The notes beneath the pieces are model-generated. The model searched no databases, had not been told where the DNA came from, and was given only the letters and a program-made list of their open reading frames with translations. A stretch of DNA of 64,000 nucleotides from assembly GCA_934573855.1 (NCBI GenBank), contig CAKTMF010000003.1, forward strand, positions 62,001-126,000. Reading direction: 5' to 3'. Positions 8,765-19,037 of the stretch are shown in pieces. A program made the position numbers and the translations under genes. The stretch comes from an uncultured Oscillospiraceae bacterium. GTDB lineage: Bacteria > Bacillota > Clostridia > Oscillospirales > Oscillospiraceae. The first letter of the stretch is position 1. Each line of letters begins with the position of its first letter.

Positions 8765-8941
8765 TCAGCAGGTGCCTCTGGGACAGAAGGTGGAGCAGTA
8801 GGTCTCGCCCTTGCTGTTCGCCTTTTCGTTCTGCACGCTGATGTGGTTCGCGCAGCACTTGCAGTCGGTGGTGTTGTATTTACAGCTGGACACGTCGCAG
8901 CCTACGCCGGGGATGATGTCGTTGGTTTTCTTTCCGCTCAT
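8765..8941 (-). CDS. DUF1540 small cysteine-rich protein
   Basis: This 58-residue protein has eight cysteines, including a CKCC cluster and a CSTFCPRGTC C terminus, in the spacing typical of DUF1540. The cysteines suggest metal binding, probably zinc, but no function is established. The ATG at 8941 is chosen because AGGAGG stands 8 nt before it. The longer open frame upstream on this strand runs into the divergent metallophosphoesterase gene and is not plausible. Confidence 0.85.
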   Translation of the reverse strand: MSGKKTNDIIPGVGCDVSSCKYNTTDCKCCANHISVQNEKANSKGETYCSTFCPRGTC

Positions 8942-9017
8942 TTCGTCGGCCTCCTTTTTTGAATTTGCGTAGTTATTATCTGCATGCTTCACAGCTTTTA
9001 TCGGAGGAAAAATTTTA

Positions 9018-9707
9018 ATGGCGTTATATGCTATCGGAGATACGCACCTCGCCATCGGCAAGGATAAGCCGATGGACATTTTCGGCGGAAAGTGGGAGAA
9101 CCACACGGAAAAGCTCCGTGCCGGCTTTTCCTCCCTCGGCGAGGATGACATCTGCGTTATCTGCGGCGACATCAGCTGGGGCATGGGAATAAACGATACG
9201 CTTGAGGATTTTAAGTTCATCGACTCGCTGCCCGGAAAAAAGATCATACTGAAGGGCAATCACGACTATTGGTGGACCACGGCGGCAAAGGCAAAAAAAT
9301 TTTTCGCGCAGAACGGCATCACCACCATCGACATTCTCCATAATAATTTTTTTGAATACGGCGAGTATGCGCTGTGCGGCACTCGAGGCTGGTTCTATGA
9401 GGAGGAACGGGGCGGCGAACATGACAAAAAAATAATGCGCAGGGAGATAATGCGCCTCCAAACGTCGCTGGAGCTCTCGGGTGAGCGCAGGAAGCTGGTA
9501 TTTCTCCACTATCCTCCCGTTTATATGCGCTATGAATGCCCGGAAATACTCGAGCTTCTAAAAATACACGGCGTCCGCATGTGCTGCTACGGCCATATCC
9601 ACGGCAAGGGCTGCGCTTACGCCTTTAACGGATGGCGCGACGGAACGGAATATAGGCTCGTTTCCGCCGACCATTTGAATTTCGCGCCGATAAAGCTGCT
9701 TGAATGA
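9018..9707 (+). CDS. Calcineurin-like metallophosphoesterase
   Basis: This 229-residue protein contains the full set of binuclear-metal motifs in order: GDTH (residues 7-10), GDISW, GNHD and the C-terminal GHIHG. The family hydrolyses phosphomono- or diesters, and the substrate here cannot be read from sequence. CGGAGG precedes the ATG by 10 nt. It is divergent from the DUF1540 gene across a 76-bp gap and is followed by the separately promoted tig gene, so it is probably a single-gene unit. Confidence 0.9.
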   Translation: MALYAIGDTHLAIGKDKPMDIFGGKWENHTEKLRAGFSSLGEDDICVICGDISWGMGINDTLEDFKFIDSLPGKKIILKGNHDYWWTTAAKAKKFFAQNGITTIDILHNNFFEYGEYALCGTRGWFYEEERGGEHDKKIMRREIMRLQTSLELSGERRKLVFLHYPPVYMRYECPEILELLKIHGVRMCCYGHIHGKGCAYAFNGWRDGTEYRLVSADHLNFAPIKLLE

Positions 9708-9717
9708 TAAAAAAACG

Positions 9718-9746
9718 TTGCTTTTACAATCAATATCTGCTATCAT
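9718..9746 (+). promoter_or_regulatory. Sigma-A promoter of tig
   Basis: A -35 TTGCTT and a -10 TATCAT are separated by 17 bp, leaving a leader of about 35 nt. Its -10 context, tgcTATCATA, is the same as that of the rplS promoter. Confidence 0.65.
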
Positions 9747-9787
9747 AATTCAGCGCGTGTACACATAGATTAGGAGGAATTCAAACC

Positions 9788-11134
9788 ATGATCGTCAAGA
9801 ACGTAGAAAAGAAAGAAAATAACATCGTTTTTCAGGTAGAGAGCGACCCTGCGGAGTTCGAGTCCGCCGTCAACGCCGCCTACCTCAAAAATAAGAGCAA
9901 TATAGCTATTCCCGGCTTCCGCAAGGGCAAGGCTCCCCGCACAGTGGTCGAGGGCATGTATGGCGTCGACGTGTTCTATCAGGACGCGATGGACGACCTT
10001 GCCCCCAAGGCCTTTGAGCAGGGCATAAACGAGAACGAGATCAAGTTCGTCGGCGCGCCCTCTATCGTTGACGTTAAGGTCACGGACGAGCGCGGCGTTT
10101 CCTATACCTTCTCCGTTGAAGCCTACCCCGAGGTCACTCTCGGCCAGTATAAGGGCATTGAGGCCGTGCGCCAGCTCTTCGAGGTCTCCGAGGACGACAT
10201 CGCAAACGAGATCGAGAACGCCCGCAAGCAGAACGCCCGCAAGGTCAGCGTTGACCGCGAGGCTCAGATGGGCGACATCGCGAACATCGACTTTGACGGC
10301 TACCTCAACGGCGAGCGCTTCGACGGCGGCAAGGCGGAGGGCTACGACCTTGAGCTCGGCTCCCACTCCTTCGTCCCCGGCTTCGAGGAGCAGATCGTCG
10401 GCATGAAGGTCGGCGAGGAGAAGGACATCAACATCACCTTCCCCGAGCAGTACGTCGAGGGCCTTGCCGGCAAGGACGTCGTATTCAAGGTCAAGCTCAA
10501 CAGCCTCAGTGTATCCGAGCTGCCCGAGGTGGACGACGAGTTCGCACAGGATAACGGCTTTGATACTTTGGACGAGTATAAGGCCGACGTCAAGGCCAAC
10601 ATCGCAAAGCGCTTCGCGGAAGAGGCCGAGGCCGCAGTCCGCTCCTCCATCATGCGCAAGGCCGCCGAGAACACCACCGTCACCGTTCCCGAGGTCATGA
10701 TAAACGAAAAGGTCGAAGAGATGGTCCGCAACTATGCCGCCAACTTCGGCATGACCGACAGCAGCGTTCCCATGGACAAGCTCCTTGCCACCCTCGGCAT
10801 TGACGAGGCTATGATGGAGCAGAACCTCCGTCCCTCCGCCGAGATCCAGGTCAGAAACGAGCTTATGATCGAGGCCATCATTGCCGCCGAAGCCATCGAG
10901 GCCACCGAAGAAGAGGTCGACGCCTACATCGCGAAGATCGCAGAGAGCTACAATGTCCCCGCCGACAACATCAAGACCTACTTCGGCGCAGATTACATCA
11001 CCAACGAGCTGAAGAAGGAAAAGGCTACCGACCTCGTCATCAACAGCGCGGTCATCACCGAGGAAGCCTTTGAACCCAAGTTCGACAAGGCCGAAGAGAA
11101 GTCCGAAGAAAAGGCCGAGGACAAGGCGGAATAA
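9788..11134 (+). CDS. tig: Trigger factor, ribosome-bound chaperone
   Basis: Trigger factor binds at the ribosome exit tunnel and helps nascent chains fold. The protein is 448 residues long. The N-terminal domain carries the ribosome-binding GFRKGKAPR signature (near residue 44). A PPIase (FKBP-like) domain follows, with ANIDFDGYLNGERFDGG and LELGSHSFVPGFE. The C-terminal half is the helical chaperone domain, and the end is a low-complexity Lys/Glu tail of unknown use. TAGGAGG precedes the ATG. Codon choice is strongly biased, as expected for an abundant protein. The order tig-clpP-clpX-lon-ysxC is conserved in Firmicutes. Confidence 0.97.
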   Translation: MIVKNVEKKENNIVFQVESDPAEFESAVNAAYLKNKSNIAIPGFRKGKAPRTVVEGMYGVDVFYQDAMDDLAPKAFEQGINENEIKFVGAPSIVDVKVTDERGVSYTFSVEAYPEVTLGQYKGIEAVRQLFEVSEDDIANEIENARKQNARKVSVDREAQMGDIANIDFDGYLNGERFDGGKAEGYDLELGSHSFVPGFEEQIVGMKVGEEKDINITFPEQYVEGLAGKDVVFKVKLNSLSVSELPEVDDEFAQDNGFDTLDEYKADVKANIAKRFAEEAEAAVRSSIMRKAAENTTVTVPEVMINEKVEEMVRNYAANFGMTDSSVPMDKLLATLGIDEAMMEQNLRPSAEIQVRNELMIEAIIAAEAIEATEEEVDAYIAKIAESYNVPADNIKTYFGADYITNELKKEKATDLVINSAVITEEAFEPKFDKAEEKSEEKAEDKAE

Positions 11135-11195
11135 TTTTCCGGGAATAGGGATATGCTCTCTTGGACGCTGATAATTTAAAGGAGAGTTTAATACA

Positions 11196-11777
11196 ATGAG
11201 TTTAGTGCCTTATGTAGTTGAGCAGACCAGCCGCGGGGAGCGCTCCTATGACATTTTCTCCCGCCTGCTGAACGACCGTATAGTTATGCTCAGCGAGGAA
11301 GTAAACGATACCACCGCAAGCCTTATCGTCGCCCAGCTTCTTTACCTTGAAGCGCAGGACCCCGACAAGGACATACAGTTTTATATCAACAGCCCCGGCG
11401 GCAGCGTTACCGCGGGTCTCGCGATCTATGACACAATGCAGTACATCAAGCCTGATGTTTCGACGATCTGTATCGGCATGGCCGCGTCCATGGGCGCGTT
11501 CCTGCTGTCCTCCGGCGCAAAGGGTAAGCGTATCGCGCTCCCAAATGCCGAGATAATGATCCATCAGCCCTCCGGCGGCAGCCAGGGCCAGTGTACCGAT
11601 ATCCAGATCCAGGCCGAGCAGATACTGAAGATCAAGAAGAGACTCAACGCGATACTGGCCGAGAACACCGGCAAGGACGTGGAGGTCATCGAGCGCGACT
11701 GCGAGCGCGACCATTTCATGTCCGCCGAGGAGGCCAGAGACTATGGCCTTATCGACAAGGTCATCTACAAACGCTGA
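11196..11777 (+). CDS. clpP: ATP-dependent Clp protease proteolytic subunit
   Basis: ClpP forms the tetradecameric proteolytic barrel that works with ClpX, encoded just downstream. It is 193 residues long, with the catalytic triad Ser98 (GMAASMG), His123 (MIHQP) and Asp172 (ERDCERDHFM region). The processing-loop region ASLIVAQLLYLE is intact. AAAGGAGAG precedes the ATG. A hairpin lies between clpP and clpX and may reduce read-through. Confidence 0.97.
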   Translation: MSLVPYVVEQTSRGERSYDIFSRLLNDRIVMLSEEVNDTTASLIVAQLLYLEAQDPDKDIQFYINSPGGSVTAGLAIYDTMQYIKPDVSTICIGMAASMGAFLLSSGAKGKRIALPNAEIMIHQPSGGSQGQCTDIQIQAEQILKIKKRLNAILAENTGKDVEVIERDCERDHFMSAEEARDYGLIDKVIYKR

Positions 11778-11790
11778 ATATTCAGTACGT

Positions 11791-11825
11791 TATTGGGGAA
11801 CTGACAGTTCCCCAATAGCTTTAAT
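11791..11825 (+). terminator. Hairpin between clpP and clpX, possible terminator or attenuator
   Basis: A perfect 10-bp stem, TATTGGGGAA pairing with TTCCCCAATA around CTGACAG, is followed by GCTTTAATTGTT. The T tract is weak, so it may be a partial terminator or a processing site within the operon. Confidence 0.55.
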
Positions 11826-11846
11826 TGTTCCTGTGGGGGGAAAAAT

Positions 11847-13088
<1,242 letters not shown>

Positions 13089-13120
13089 CAGCACTCCCGG
13101 ACTCCAAGAGGAGAAATACT

Positions 13121-15514
13121 ATGGCAGAAAAAAACGATAACGAAAACCTTTTGATCCCGATGATGGCTCTCCGCGGCCTCAACATCTTTCCCGAGATGCT
13201 GATGACCTTTGACGTTGAGCGTCAGGCGTCCATCGGCTCACTGAGCGCCGCGCTCCAGGCGGATCATCTCATCTTCCTCGCGGCGCAGAAGGACATTGCC
13301 TGCGACGTTCCCGAGGAAAAGGATATTTACCGTGTCGGCACTGTGTGCCGTATCCGGCAGCAGCTCCGTCAGCCGCGCGGGAACATGTGCCGCGTGATGG
13401 TCGAGGGCATTTACCGCGCCGAGGCACTTACCGTTAACACCGATCCCGACGGCTACACGGCGCTCATCCGCCCGCTCAACGACCTGACGGAGCGCGTGAG
13501 CGAGGCAAAGAAAGAGGCGCTGCTGCGCACCTGCGTATCCCTCTTTGACGAGTACCTCCACCTGAATCCCGAGGCCGTCAACGAGCAGATACTCAACGTC
13601 ATGGCAAATCCCGAGCCTGCATATGTAGTGAGCTATATCGCACAGAACGTCCGGCTCAGCGTCGACGATAAGCAGAAGGTGCTTGAGGAGCGCTATCCCA
13701 GCCGCCGTCTCACGCTCCTTGCGAAGCTCCTCAACCGCGAGCTTGACGTGATGACCATCGAAAAAGAGCTGAATGACGCAACTCAGGAGACGCTCAATCA
13801 GAACCAGCGCGAGTATTACCTGCGCGAGCAGATGAAGATCATCCAGAACGAGCTTGGCGAGGGCGGCCAGACAGACGACATAGACGACTACCGCACCCGG
13901 ATAAAGGCGCTCCCCGTCACCGAGGAGATCCGTGAAAAGCTCCTCAAGGAGCTTGGACGTCTCCAGAAGCAGCCCTTCGGCTCGTCCGAGGCCGCCGTGA
14001 TAAGAGGCTACATAGACACCTGCCTCGAGATACCGTGGGGCGTCAAGACGGCTGAGACCGTCGACCTCGCGAAAGCTCGCAGAATGCTCGATGAGGACCA
14101 CTTCGGACTCGATAAGGTCAAGGAGCGCGTGATTGAGTATCTCGCGGTAAAGAAGCTCTCTCCGGAGATAAAGGGCGGGCTTATCTGCCTCGTCGGCCCC
14201 CCGGGAACGGGCAAGACCAGCATTGCCATGAGCATTGCCCGCGCCACTAACCGGAAGCTCGTTCGCATATCTCTCGGCGGCGTCCATGACGAGGCGGAGA
14301 TACGCGGCCACCGCAAGACCTACATAGGCTCCATGCCGGGCCGGATCATGAGCGGCATAATTCAGGCGAAGTCCTGCAACCCTCTCATGGTGCTTGACGA
14401 GATCGACAAGCTTGGCTCCGACTACAAGGGCGACCCGTCCGCCGCGCTGCTTGAAACGCTCGACCCGGAGCAGAACAGCAGCTTCCGCGACAATTTCCTT
14501 GAAATACCCTTTGACCTTTCCGAGGTTTTCTTCATAACCACCGCGAACACCACCGACACCATTCCGAGAGCGCTGCTCGACCGTATGGAGGTCATCGAGC
14601 TTTCAAGCTACACCGACGAGGAAAAGCTGCAGATAGCAAAGCGCCACCTCATCCCCAAGCAGAGAAAGAAGCACGGACTCAAGGCAAGCCAGCTGCGCGC
14701 GACGGACGGCGCGATACGCGAGATGATCCGCTCGTATACGAGGGAATCCGGCGTCCGAATCCTCGAGCGCACCATTGCAAAGGCCTGCCGCAAGGCGGCC
14801 GACGGCATTGCCGAGGAGAAGTTCAAGTCTCTTTCGCTCAGGGAAGGCCTGCTCGAAGATGTGCTTGGCCCCGCTCGCTATAAGAGCGAGCAGGTGAGAC
14901 TGCGCGACGAGGTCGGCCTCGTCCGCGGACTCGCGTACACTTCCGTTGGAGGCGAGGTGCTTGACGTCGAAGCCGCCGTTGTCGAGGGCAGCGGAAAGCT
15001 GGAGCTTACCGGTAATCTCGGCGACGTGATGAAGGAGTCAGCAAAGGCGGCCATTACCTACATCCGCAGCCGCGCCTCCGTTCTCGGTATCGACCCGGAC
15101 TTTTACAGGAACCGAGACATACATATCCATTTCCCCGAGGGCGCGGTCCCCAAGGACGGCCCCTCCGCCGGCATAACCGTGACGGTAGCGCTCGTGTCCG
15201 CGCTGACCGGCACCCCGGTCCGCCGGGACGTTGCCATGACTGGCGAGATAACGCTTCGCGGCAGGGTGCTGCCCATAGGCGGGCTGCGCGAAAAGACCAT
15301 GGCGGCTCTCCGGGCCGGGGTCAAGACCGTTCTTATCCCGGCCGACAACGTGAGCGACCTTGAGGAGATCGACCAGACCGTGCGCAAGTCTCTTGAGTTC
15401 ATCCCCATTGACCACGCCGACAAGGCTCTGGACGCCGCGCTCGCGCGTACCGCGGCCCAGCCGGCGGCGATGGTACCCCCCGAACACAGAGAGCGCCTTG
15501 CGGTGAGGCAGTAA
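13121..15514 (+). CDS. lon: ATP-dependent protease La (LonA)
   Basis: Lon is a hexameric cytoplasmic protease that degrades damaged and regulatory proteins. It is 797 residues long and of LonA type: an N-terminal substrate-binding domain (about 1-200), a coiled region, an AAA+ domain with GPPGTGKTS and LMVLDEIDK, and a C-terminal serine protease domain. The catalytic serine is in KDGPSAGIT and the lysine in the GGLREKTMAALRAG helix. AAGAGGAG precedes the ATG. Only 5 bp separate it from ysxC, which is the usual partner. Confidence 0.97.
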   Translation: MAEKNDNENLLIPMMALRGLNIFPEMLMTFDVERQASIGSLSAALQADHLIFLAAQKDIACDVPEEKDIYRVGTVCRIRQQLRQPRGNMCRVMVEGIYRAEALTVNTDPDGYTALIRPLNDLTERVSEAKKEALLRTCVSLFDEYLHLNPEAVNEQILNVMANPEPAYVVSYIAQNVRLSVDDKQKVLEERYPSRRLTLLAKLLNRELDVMTIEKELNDATQETLNQNQREYYLREQMKIIQNELGEGGQTDDIDDYRTRIKALPVTEEIREKLLKELGRLQKQPFGSSEAAVIRGYIDTCLEIPWGVKTAETVDLAKARRMLDEDHFGLDKVKERVIEYLAVKKLSPEIKGGLICLVGPPGTGKTSIAMSIARATNRKLVRISLGGVHDEAEIRGHRKTYIGSMPGRIMSGIIQAKSCNPLMVLDEIDKLGSDYKGDPSAALLETLDPEQNSSFRDNFLEIPFDLSEVFFITTANTTDTIPRALLDRMEVIELSSYTDEEKLQIAKRHLIPKQRKKHGLKASQLRATDGAIREMIRSYTRESGVRILERTIAKACRKAADGIAEEKFKSLSLREGLLEDVLGPARYKSEQVRLRDEVGLVRGLAYTSVGGEVLDVEAAVVEGSGKLELTGNLGDVMKESAKAAITYIRSRASVLGIDPDFYRNRDIHIHFPEGAVPKDGPSAGITVTVALVSALTGTPVRRDVAMTGEITLRGRVLPIGGLREKTMAALRAGVKTVLIPADNVSDLEEIDQTVRKSLEFIPIDHADKALDAALARTAAQPAAMVPPEHRERLAVRQ

Positions 15515-15519
15515 AGCTT

Positions 15520-16110
15520 ATGGCAAATCTTAACGTGAACAGGGCGGAGTTCATCAAGTCCGCCGCTTCCTCGAACCAGTTCATTCGTTCGTCCACGCCC
15601 ACGGTGGCCTTTGCGGGAAAATCGAACGTAGGCAAGTCCTCCGTGATAAATCGTATGCTCAACAGGAAAAATTTTGCCCGCGTCGGCTCGGAGCCGGGGA
15701 AAACCATTCATGTGAACTATTTCCTGATCGACGGCAAATGCTACTTTGTTGATCTGCCGGGCTATGGCTACGCGAAGGTCTCGCAGTCAGAACGCGACCG
15801 CTGGGGCAGGCTCATGGAGCAGTTCTTTGAAGGGCAGGGGCTTTTTGACCTCGGCGTCATGATAGTGGATTCGCGCCATAAGCCCACCGCCGACGACGTC
15901 ACCATGGCCGAATGGTTCAAAAGCTCCGGCTGCAGGCTCGTCGTTGTCGCCAACAAGCTCGATAAGCTGAAAAAAAGCGAGATCGAGCCGAATCTCGCCC
16001 TTATCCGTGAGACGCTCACGCTCCCCGAGGACGTGCTTCTCATACCCTTTTCCGCGGAAAAGGGGCAGGGGAGAGACGCATTGATGGCGGAGATACTTAA
16101 ATTGCTGTGA
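15520..16110 (+). CDS. ysxC: Ribosome biogenesis GTP-binding protein YsxC/EngB
   Basis: This 196-residue Era-like GTPase takes part in 50S subunit assembly. The G1 motif is GKSNVGKSS, the G2 region has GKTIHVN, G3 is DLPGYGYA and G4 is NKLDK. It follows lon by 5 bp and is followed by a strong terminator, so it closes the tig-lon region. Confidence 0.95.
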   Translation: MANLNVNRAEFIKSAASSNQFIRSSTPTVAFAGKSNVGKSSVINRMLNRKNFARVGSEPGKTIHVNYFLIDGKCYFVDLPGYGYAKVSQSERDRWGRLMEQFFEGQGLFDLGVMIVDSRHKPTADDVTMAEWFKSSGCRLVVVANKLDKLKKSEIEPNLALIRETLTLPEDVLLIPFSAEKGQGRDALMAEILKLL

Positions 16111-16118
16111 AAAACGAA

Positions 16119-16152
16119 AGCAGGAAGAAATGTTTCTTCCTGCTCTTGTTTT
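16119..16152 (+). terminator. Rho-independent terminator of the lon-ysxC operon
   Basis: An 11-bp stem, GCAGGAAGAAA pairing with TTTCTTCCTGC, has a very short loop and is followed by TCTTGTTTTTT. Confidence 0.8.
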
Positions 16153-16174
16153 TTGCTCTTTCTTTTGATAAAAT
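16146..16174 (+). promoter_or_regulatory. Promoter of the site-2 protease / scpAB operon
   Basis: A -35 TTGTTT and a -10 TAAAAT are separated by 17 bp. The -35 overlaps the T run of the preceding terminator. The predicted transcript start (about 16181) lies only about 10 nt before the GTG that could open the next gene. Confidence 0.55.
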
Positions 16175-16189
16175 AACTTTATATTGGGG

Positions 16190-16888
16190 GTGAGTACGAT
16201 CAGTACCGCGCAGGCAATATTGGACGGCTTTGATTTCAGCTATCTTCTCAGCCTTGTTCAGGGACTTATCCCTGCGGTCATCTGTATCACTCTCCACGAA
16301 CTCAGCCACGGTCTCGCCGCGTACTGTCTCGGCGACAATACGGCGAAGGAGCGCGGCCGGCTGACGCTCAACCCCCTGAAGCATATTGACGTCGTGGGCT
16401 TTATAATGATGGTCGTGTTTCATTTCGGCTGGGCGAAGCCTGTACCCGTGAATATGTACAACTTCAAAAACCCGAAGCGCGGCATGGCGATAACGGCTCT
16501 TGCGGGACCGGCCAGCAATCTCGTTATCACGGTCGTGTTCCTCCTGCTCTACGGCGCGGCGTATATCCCGTTGTATGGGAGCGGCGCGGGGAGGTACGTA
16601 CTCGATACGCTCATGCTGACCGCCTATTGCAGTCTCGGTCTCGGGCTGTTCAATATGATACCCGCTCCGCCGCTCGACGGGGCTAAGGTTCTTGCGGCCG
16701 TCATTCCGGACGAGAGCTATTATAAGCTCATGCGCTACGAGAAATACGGCATGATACTCCTTGTCATTCTCGTATGGACAGGCCTTTTGGGTGACCCTGT
16801 TTCGTCCGCAGTCAGCTTCGTCTTTGACCGGCTCAGCGTCATTGCGCAGTGGAGCTGCGACGCGGTGTTTTATCTTTTTTATCAGTGA
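16190..16888 (+). CDS. Site-2-protease-like membrane metalloprotease (M50)
   Basis: This polytopic membrane protein, about 232 residues, has the M50 zinc motif HELSH in its first span and a second conserved motif, NMIPAPPLDG, that supplies the third ligand. A GPASN segment between them is also typical. The family cuts within membranes and the substrate is unknown. The start is uncertain. GTG at 16190 and TTG at 16184 are in frame, but both lie in or next to an excellent ribosome site (GGGGGTGA). Initiation may instead occur a few codons downstream at a non-standard codon. It is followed 6 bp later by scpA. Confidence 0.85.
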   Translation: MSTISTAQAILDGFDFSYLLSLVQGLIPAVICITLHELSHGLAAYCLGDNTAKERGRLTLNPLKHIDVVGFIMMVVFHFGWAKPVPVNMYNFKNPKRGMAITALAGPASNLVITVVFLLLYGAAYIPLYGSGAGRYVLDTLMLTAYCSLGLGLFNMIPAPPLDGAKVLAAVIPDESYYKLMRYEKYGMILLVILVWTGLLGDPVSSAVSFVFDRLSVIAQWSCDAVFYLFYQ

Positions 16889-16894
16889 GTTGCA

Positions 16895-17677
16895 ATGGAA
16901 AATCCAAGCTTTTTTCTTGAGGGCGTTGTCAGGGAGAAGAATGAGCTTCAGGACTTTGAAGGTCCGCTCAGCCTTATCCTTATGCTGCTGCAGAAAAACA
17001 AAATAGAGATACGCGACATAAAGATCGCGGATATCCTCGACCAGTATCTTGAGTATCTGGATAAAATGCAGAGTATGGATCTTGAGATAGCCAGTGAGTT
17101 TGTCCAGATGGCGTCCCATCTTCTTTATATCAAGACTCAGACGCTCCTCTCCGGCGGGGAGGAGGTATCGGAGCTTGAGGTCCTCATCGCGTCGCTTGAG
17201 CAGCTCCGCTGCAAGGACATACAGGCCGAGATACAGAAAATAACGCCCGAGCTTAAAAAGGCTTCGGAATTGGGTATGCTCTATTACGCTAAGCTGCCGG
17301 AGCCTCTGCCGCAGGAGCATAAGGAATATAATTACCGCCACGAGCCGGTCGACCTGCTCAAGGCGCTCTACAGCATTTATTCCCGCGGCGGCAAGACCGT
17401 CAATACCGAGGATGTGACCTCGGCCATGCCGCACAGGATAGTCTATTCCGTGCGTGATAAGAGCCGCCAGATACTCTCCCTCCTCCGGAGCGGCGGAGTT
17501 ACGCTGCATGAGCTTTACCTCGCCTGCGCTTCGAGAAGCGAGGTCATCGCCACCTTCGTCTCCATCCTTGAGCTTTGCAGCATGGGGAGCGTCGCCATAG
17601 AGCGGCGGGACGGCGACTACGGCGTTTCCTTTGTCGGCGGCGACGTCGACGAGATAATCGAAAAGATCGTTGAGTGA
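16895..17677 (+). CDS. scpA: Segregation and condensation protein A
   Basis: ScpA is the kleisin that links SMC and ScpB in the bacterial condensin complex. It is 260 residues long. The N-terminal domain has the family pattern FEGPLSLILMLLQKNKIEIRD, followed by ASEFVQMASHLLYIKTQTLL, which binds the SMC neck. The C-terminal winged-helix part (about 175-255) binds the SMC head. It overlaps or nearly abuts scpB, as is usual. Confidence 0.95.
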   Translation: MENPSFFLEGVVREKNELQDFEGPLSLILMLLQKNKIEIRDIKIADILDQYLEYLDKMQSMDLEIASEFVQMASHLLYIKTQTLLSGGEEVSELEVLIASLEQLRCKDIQAEIQKITPELKKASELGMLYYAKLPEPLPQEHKEYNYRHEPVDLLKALYSIYSRGGKTVNTEDVTSAMPHRIVYSVRDKSRQILSLLRSGGVTLHELYLACASRSEVIATFVSILELCSMGSVAIERRDGDYGVSFVGGDVDEIIEKIVE

Positions 17678-17684
17678 AAACATA

Positions 17685-18299
17685 ATGGATATTTCATCAG
17701 CCATAGAAGCCATACTCTTTGCCGCCGGGGACAGTATTCCCATAGACAGGCTTTCCCTTATACTCGGCACGCCGGAGGACGAGGTGAGCCTTATCGCCCG
17801 CGAACTTGCCGAAAAGTACGAGCGTGAGGGGCGCGGCATGCGCGTGCTCCGCCTTGACGACAGGCTCCAGATGTGTTCCGCGCCGGAATATGCTCCCTAT
17901 ATCACGCGCGCTCTCGAACAGCGCAAGCCGCCAATGCTTTCGCAGCCCGCGCTCGAGACGCTTGCCGTGGTCGCGTATTTTCAGCCGGTGACACGGGCAT
18001 ATATCGACCAGGTCCGCGGGGTGGACAGCTCGTATACCGTGGGCGTTCTTGCCGAGAGGGGCCTTATCGAGGCCTGCGGCAAGCTGGATGTGCCGGGCAG
18101 ACCGTCGCTCTTTCGCACGACGGACGTGTTCCTCCGCACCATGGGCATCGAGAATCTTTCGGAGCTTCCTCCGCTGCCCGACATGAGCAGCACCGAGGGT
18201 ATCGAAAAGCTCCAGAACGCGATAGACGAGCTTCAGAACAGCGCGAATAAAGACCAGATGACCATGAGCGAGATCACAGGATTAAGTCACGGGGAGTGA
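17685..18299 (+). CDS. scpB: Segregation and condensation protein B
   Basis: ScpB dimers bind ScpA in the SMC condensin. The protein is about 204 residues, with two winged-helix domains. It shows the family start DISSAIEAILFAAGD and later QPALETLAVVAYFQPVTRA and RGLIEACGKLDVPGRP. The ATG at 17685 is preferred because family members begin at this point. An in-frame TTG at 17670 would add five residues and overlap scpA. A helical tail of low conservation follows the second domain. Confidence 0.94.
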   Translation: MDISSAIEAILFAAGDSIPIDRLSLILGTPEDEVSLIARELAEKYEREGRGMRVLRLDDRLQMCSAPEYAPYITRALEQRKPPMLSQPALETLAVVAYFQPVTRAYIDQVRGVDSSYTVGVLAERGLIEACGKLDVPGRPSLFRTTDVFLRTMGIENLSELPPLPDMSSTEGIEKLQNAIDELQNSANKDQMTMSEITGLSHGE

Positions 18300-18304
18300 T
18301 GTAA

Positions 18305-19036
18305 TTGGTTGGACGTATAATTTTGGGGATAATAGTCGGTATCATCGTGCTGATACTCGTTGTCCCGATCGGCGCGGATATCAATTATGAGGGCGGAGAG
18401 CTGCGCGTCAGCGCGAAGCTGTGGAAGCTGCTCATAAATGTGTTCCCCAAGGAACCGGCAGATCCCGACGCGCCGCCCAAGGAGAAAAAGCCAAAACGAA
18501 TAAAAAAGAAAAAAACCAAGGAATCTTCGGAGGGTGAGCCTGCACCGAAGAAAAAGCTGAAGCTCGACTTCACCTTTGACGATATCATGGCGCTGCTCAA
18601 AAAGCTCTTCAAGGGACTCGGCACGATACTCACCATCCATGTCGACCGCTTTATGCTCCATTACGTCGCAGCAGGCGACGACCCGTATGATACCGCCGTG
18701 ACGTATAACTATGTGAACGCGGCGCTCTCGACGCTTGCTCCGATATGTGCGAAAAAGTACAGGTGCCGGGATACGGATGTCTGGACAGACATTGATTTTA
18801 CCCGTGAGCAAATGCAGCTCGACGTCGGCATTGCGGTGACGATACGCCTCGGACAGATACTCCACGGCGTGAACATTATTCTTTTCGGCGCGCTGGGTAT
18901 ACTCATTAAGAACAAAATGAGGCTTTTTTCAGAGAGGCTCCGCGCGAAGAAGGACAAAACAGTCGATGATGACACGGTCATTGAAATAGAAGAAACAAAA
19001 GAAGAAAATATACAGGAAGAGGAAAGGATCGAATAA
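18305..19036 (+). CDS. DUF2953 protein (YtfI-like)
   Basis: This 243-residue protein starts with a TTG that has GGGGAGTGA before it. The N terminus is one hydrophobic anchor (about residues 4-22). A highly basic Lys/Pro-rich linker (about 55-85) follows, then the DUF2953 core with VDRFMLHYVAAGDDPYDTA, and an acidic Glu-rich tail. The function is not known. In Bacillus the homologue ytfI sits beside ytfJ (gerW), and the same pairing is seen here with one base between the genes, which suggests a spore-linked role. Confidence 0.8.
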   Translation: MVGRIILGIIVGIIVLILVVPIGADINYEGGELRVSAKLWKLLINVFPKEPADPDAPPKEKKPKRIKKKKTKESSEGEPAPKKKLKLDFTFDDIMALLKKLFKGLGTILTIHVDRFMLHYVAAGDDPYDTAVTYNYVNAALSTLAPICAKKYRCRDTDVWTDIDFTREQMQLDVGIAVTIRLGQILHGVNIILFGALGILIKNKMRLFSERLRAKKDKTVDDDTVIEIEETKEENIQEEERIE

Positions 19037-19037
19037 C

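Noticed and set aside
16097..17839. 580-codon open frame on the minus strand opposite the site-2 protease and scpA
   Set aside because: It is the antisense of well-supported genes, has no ribosome site, and its composition follows from GC-rich codon use on the other strand.
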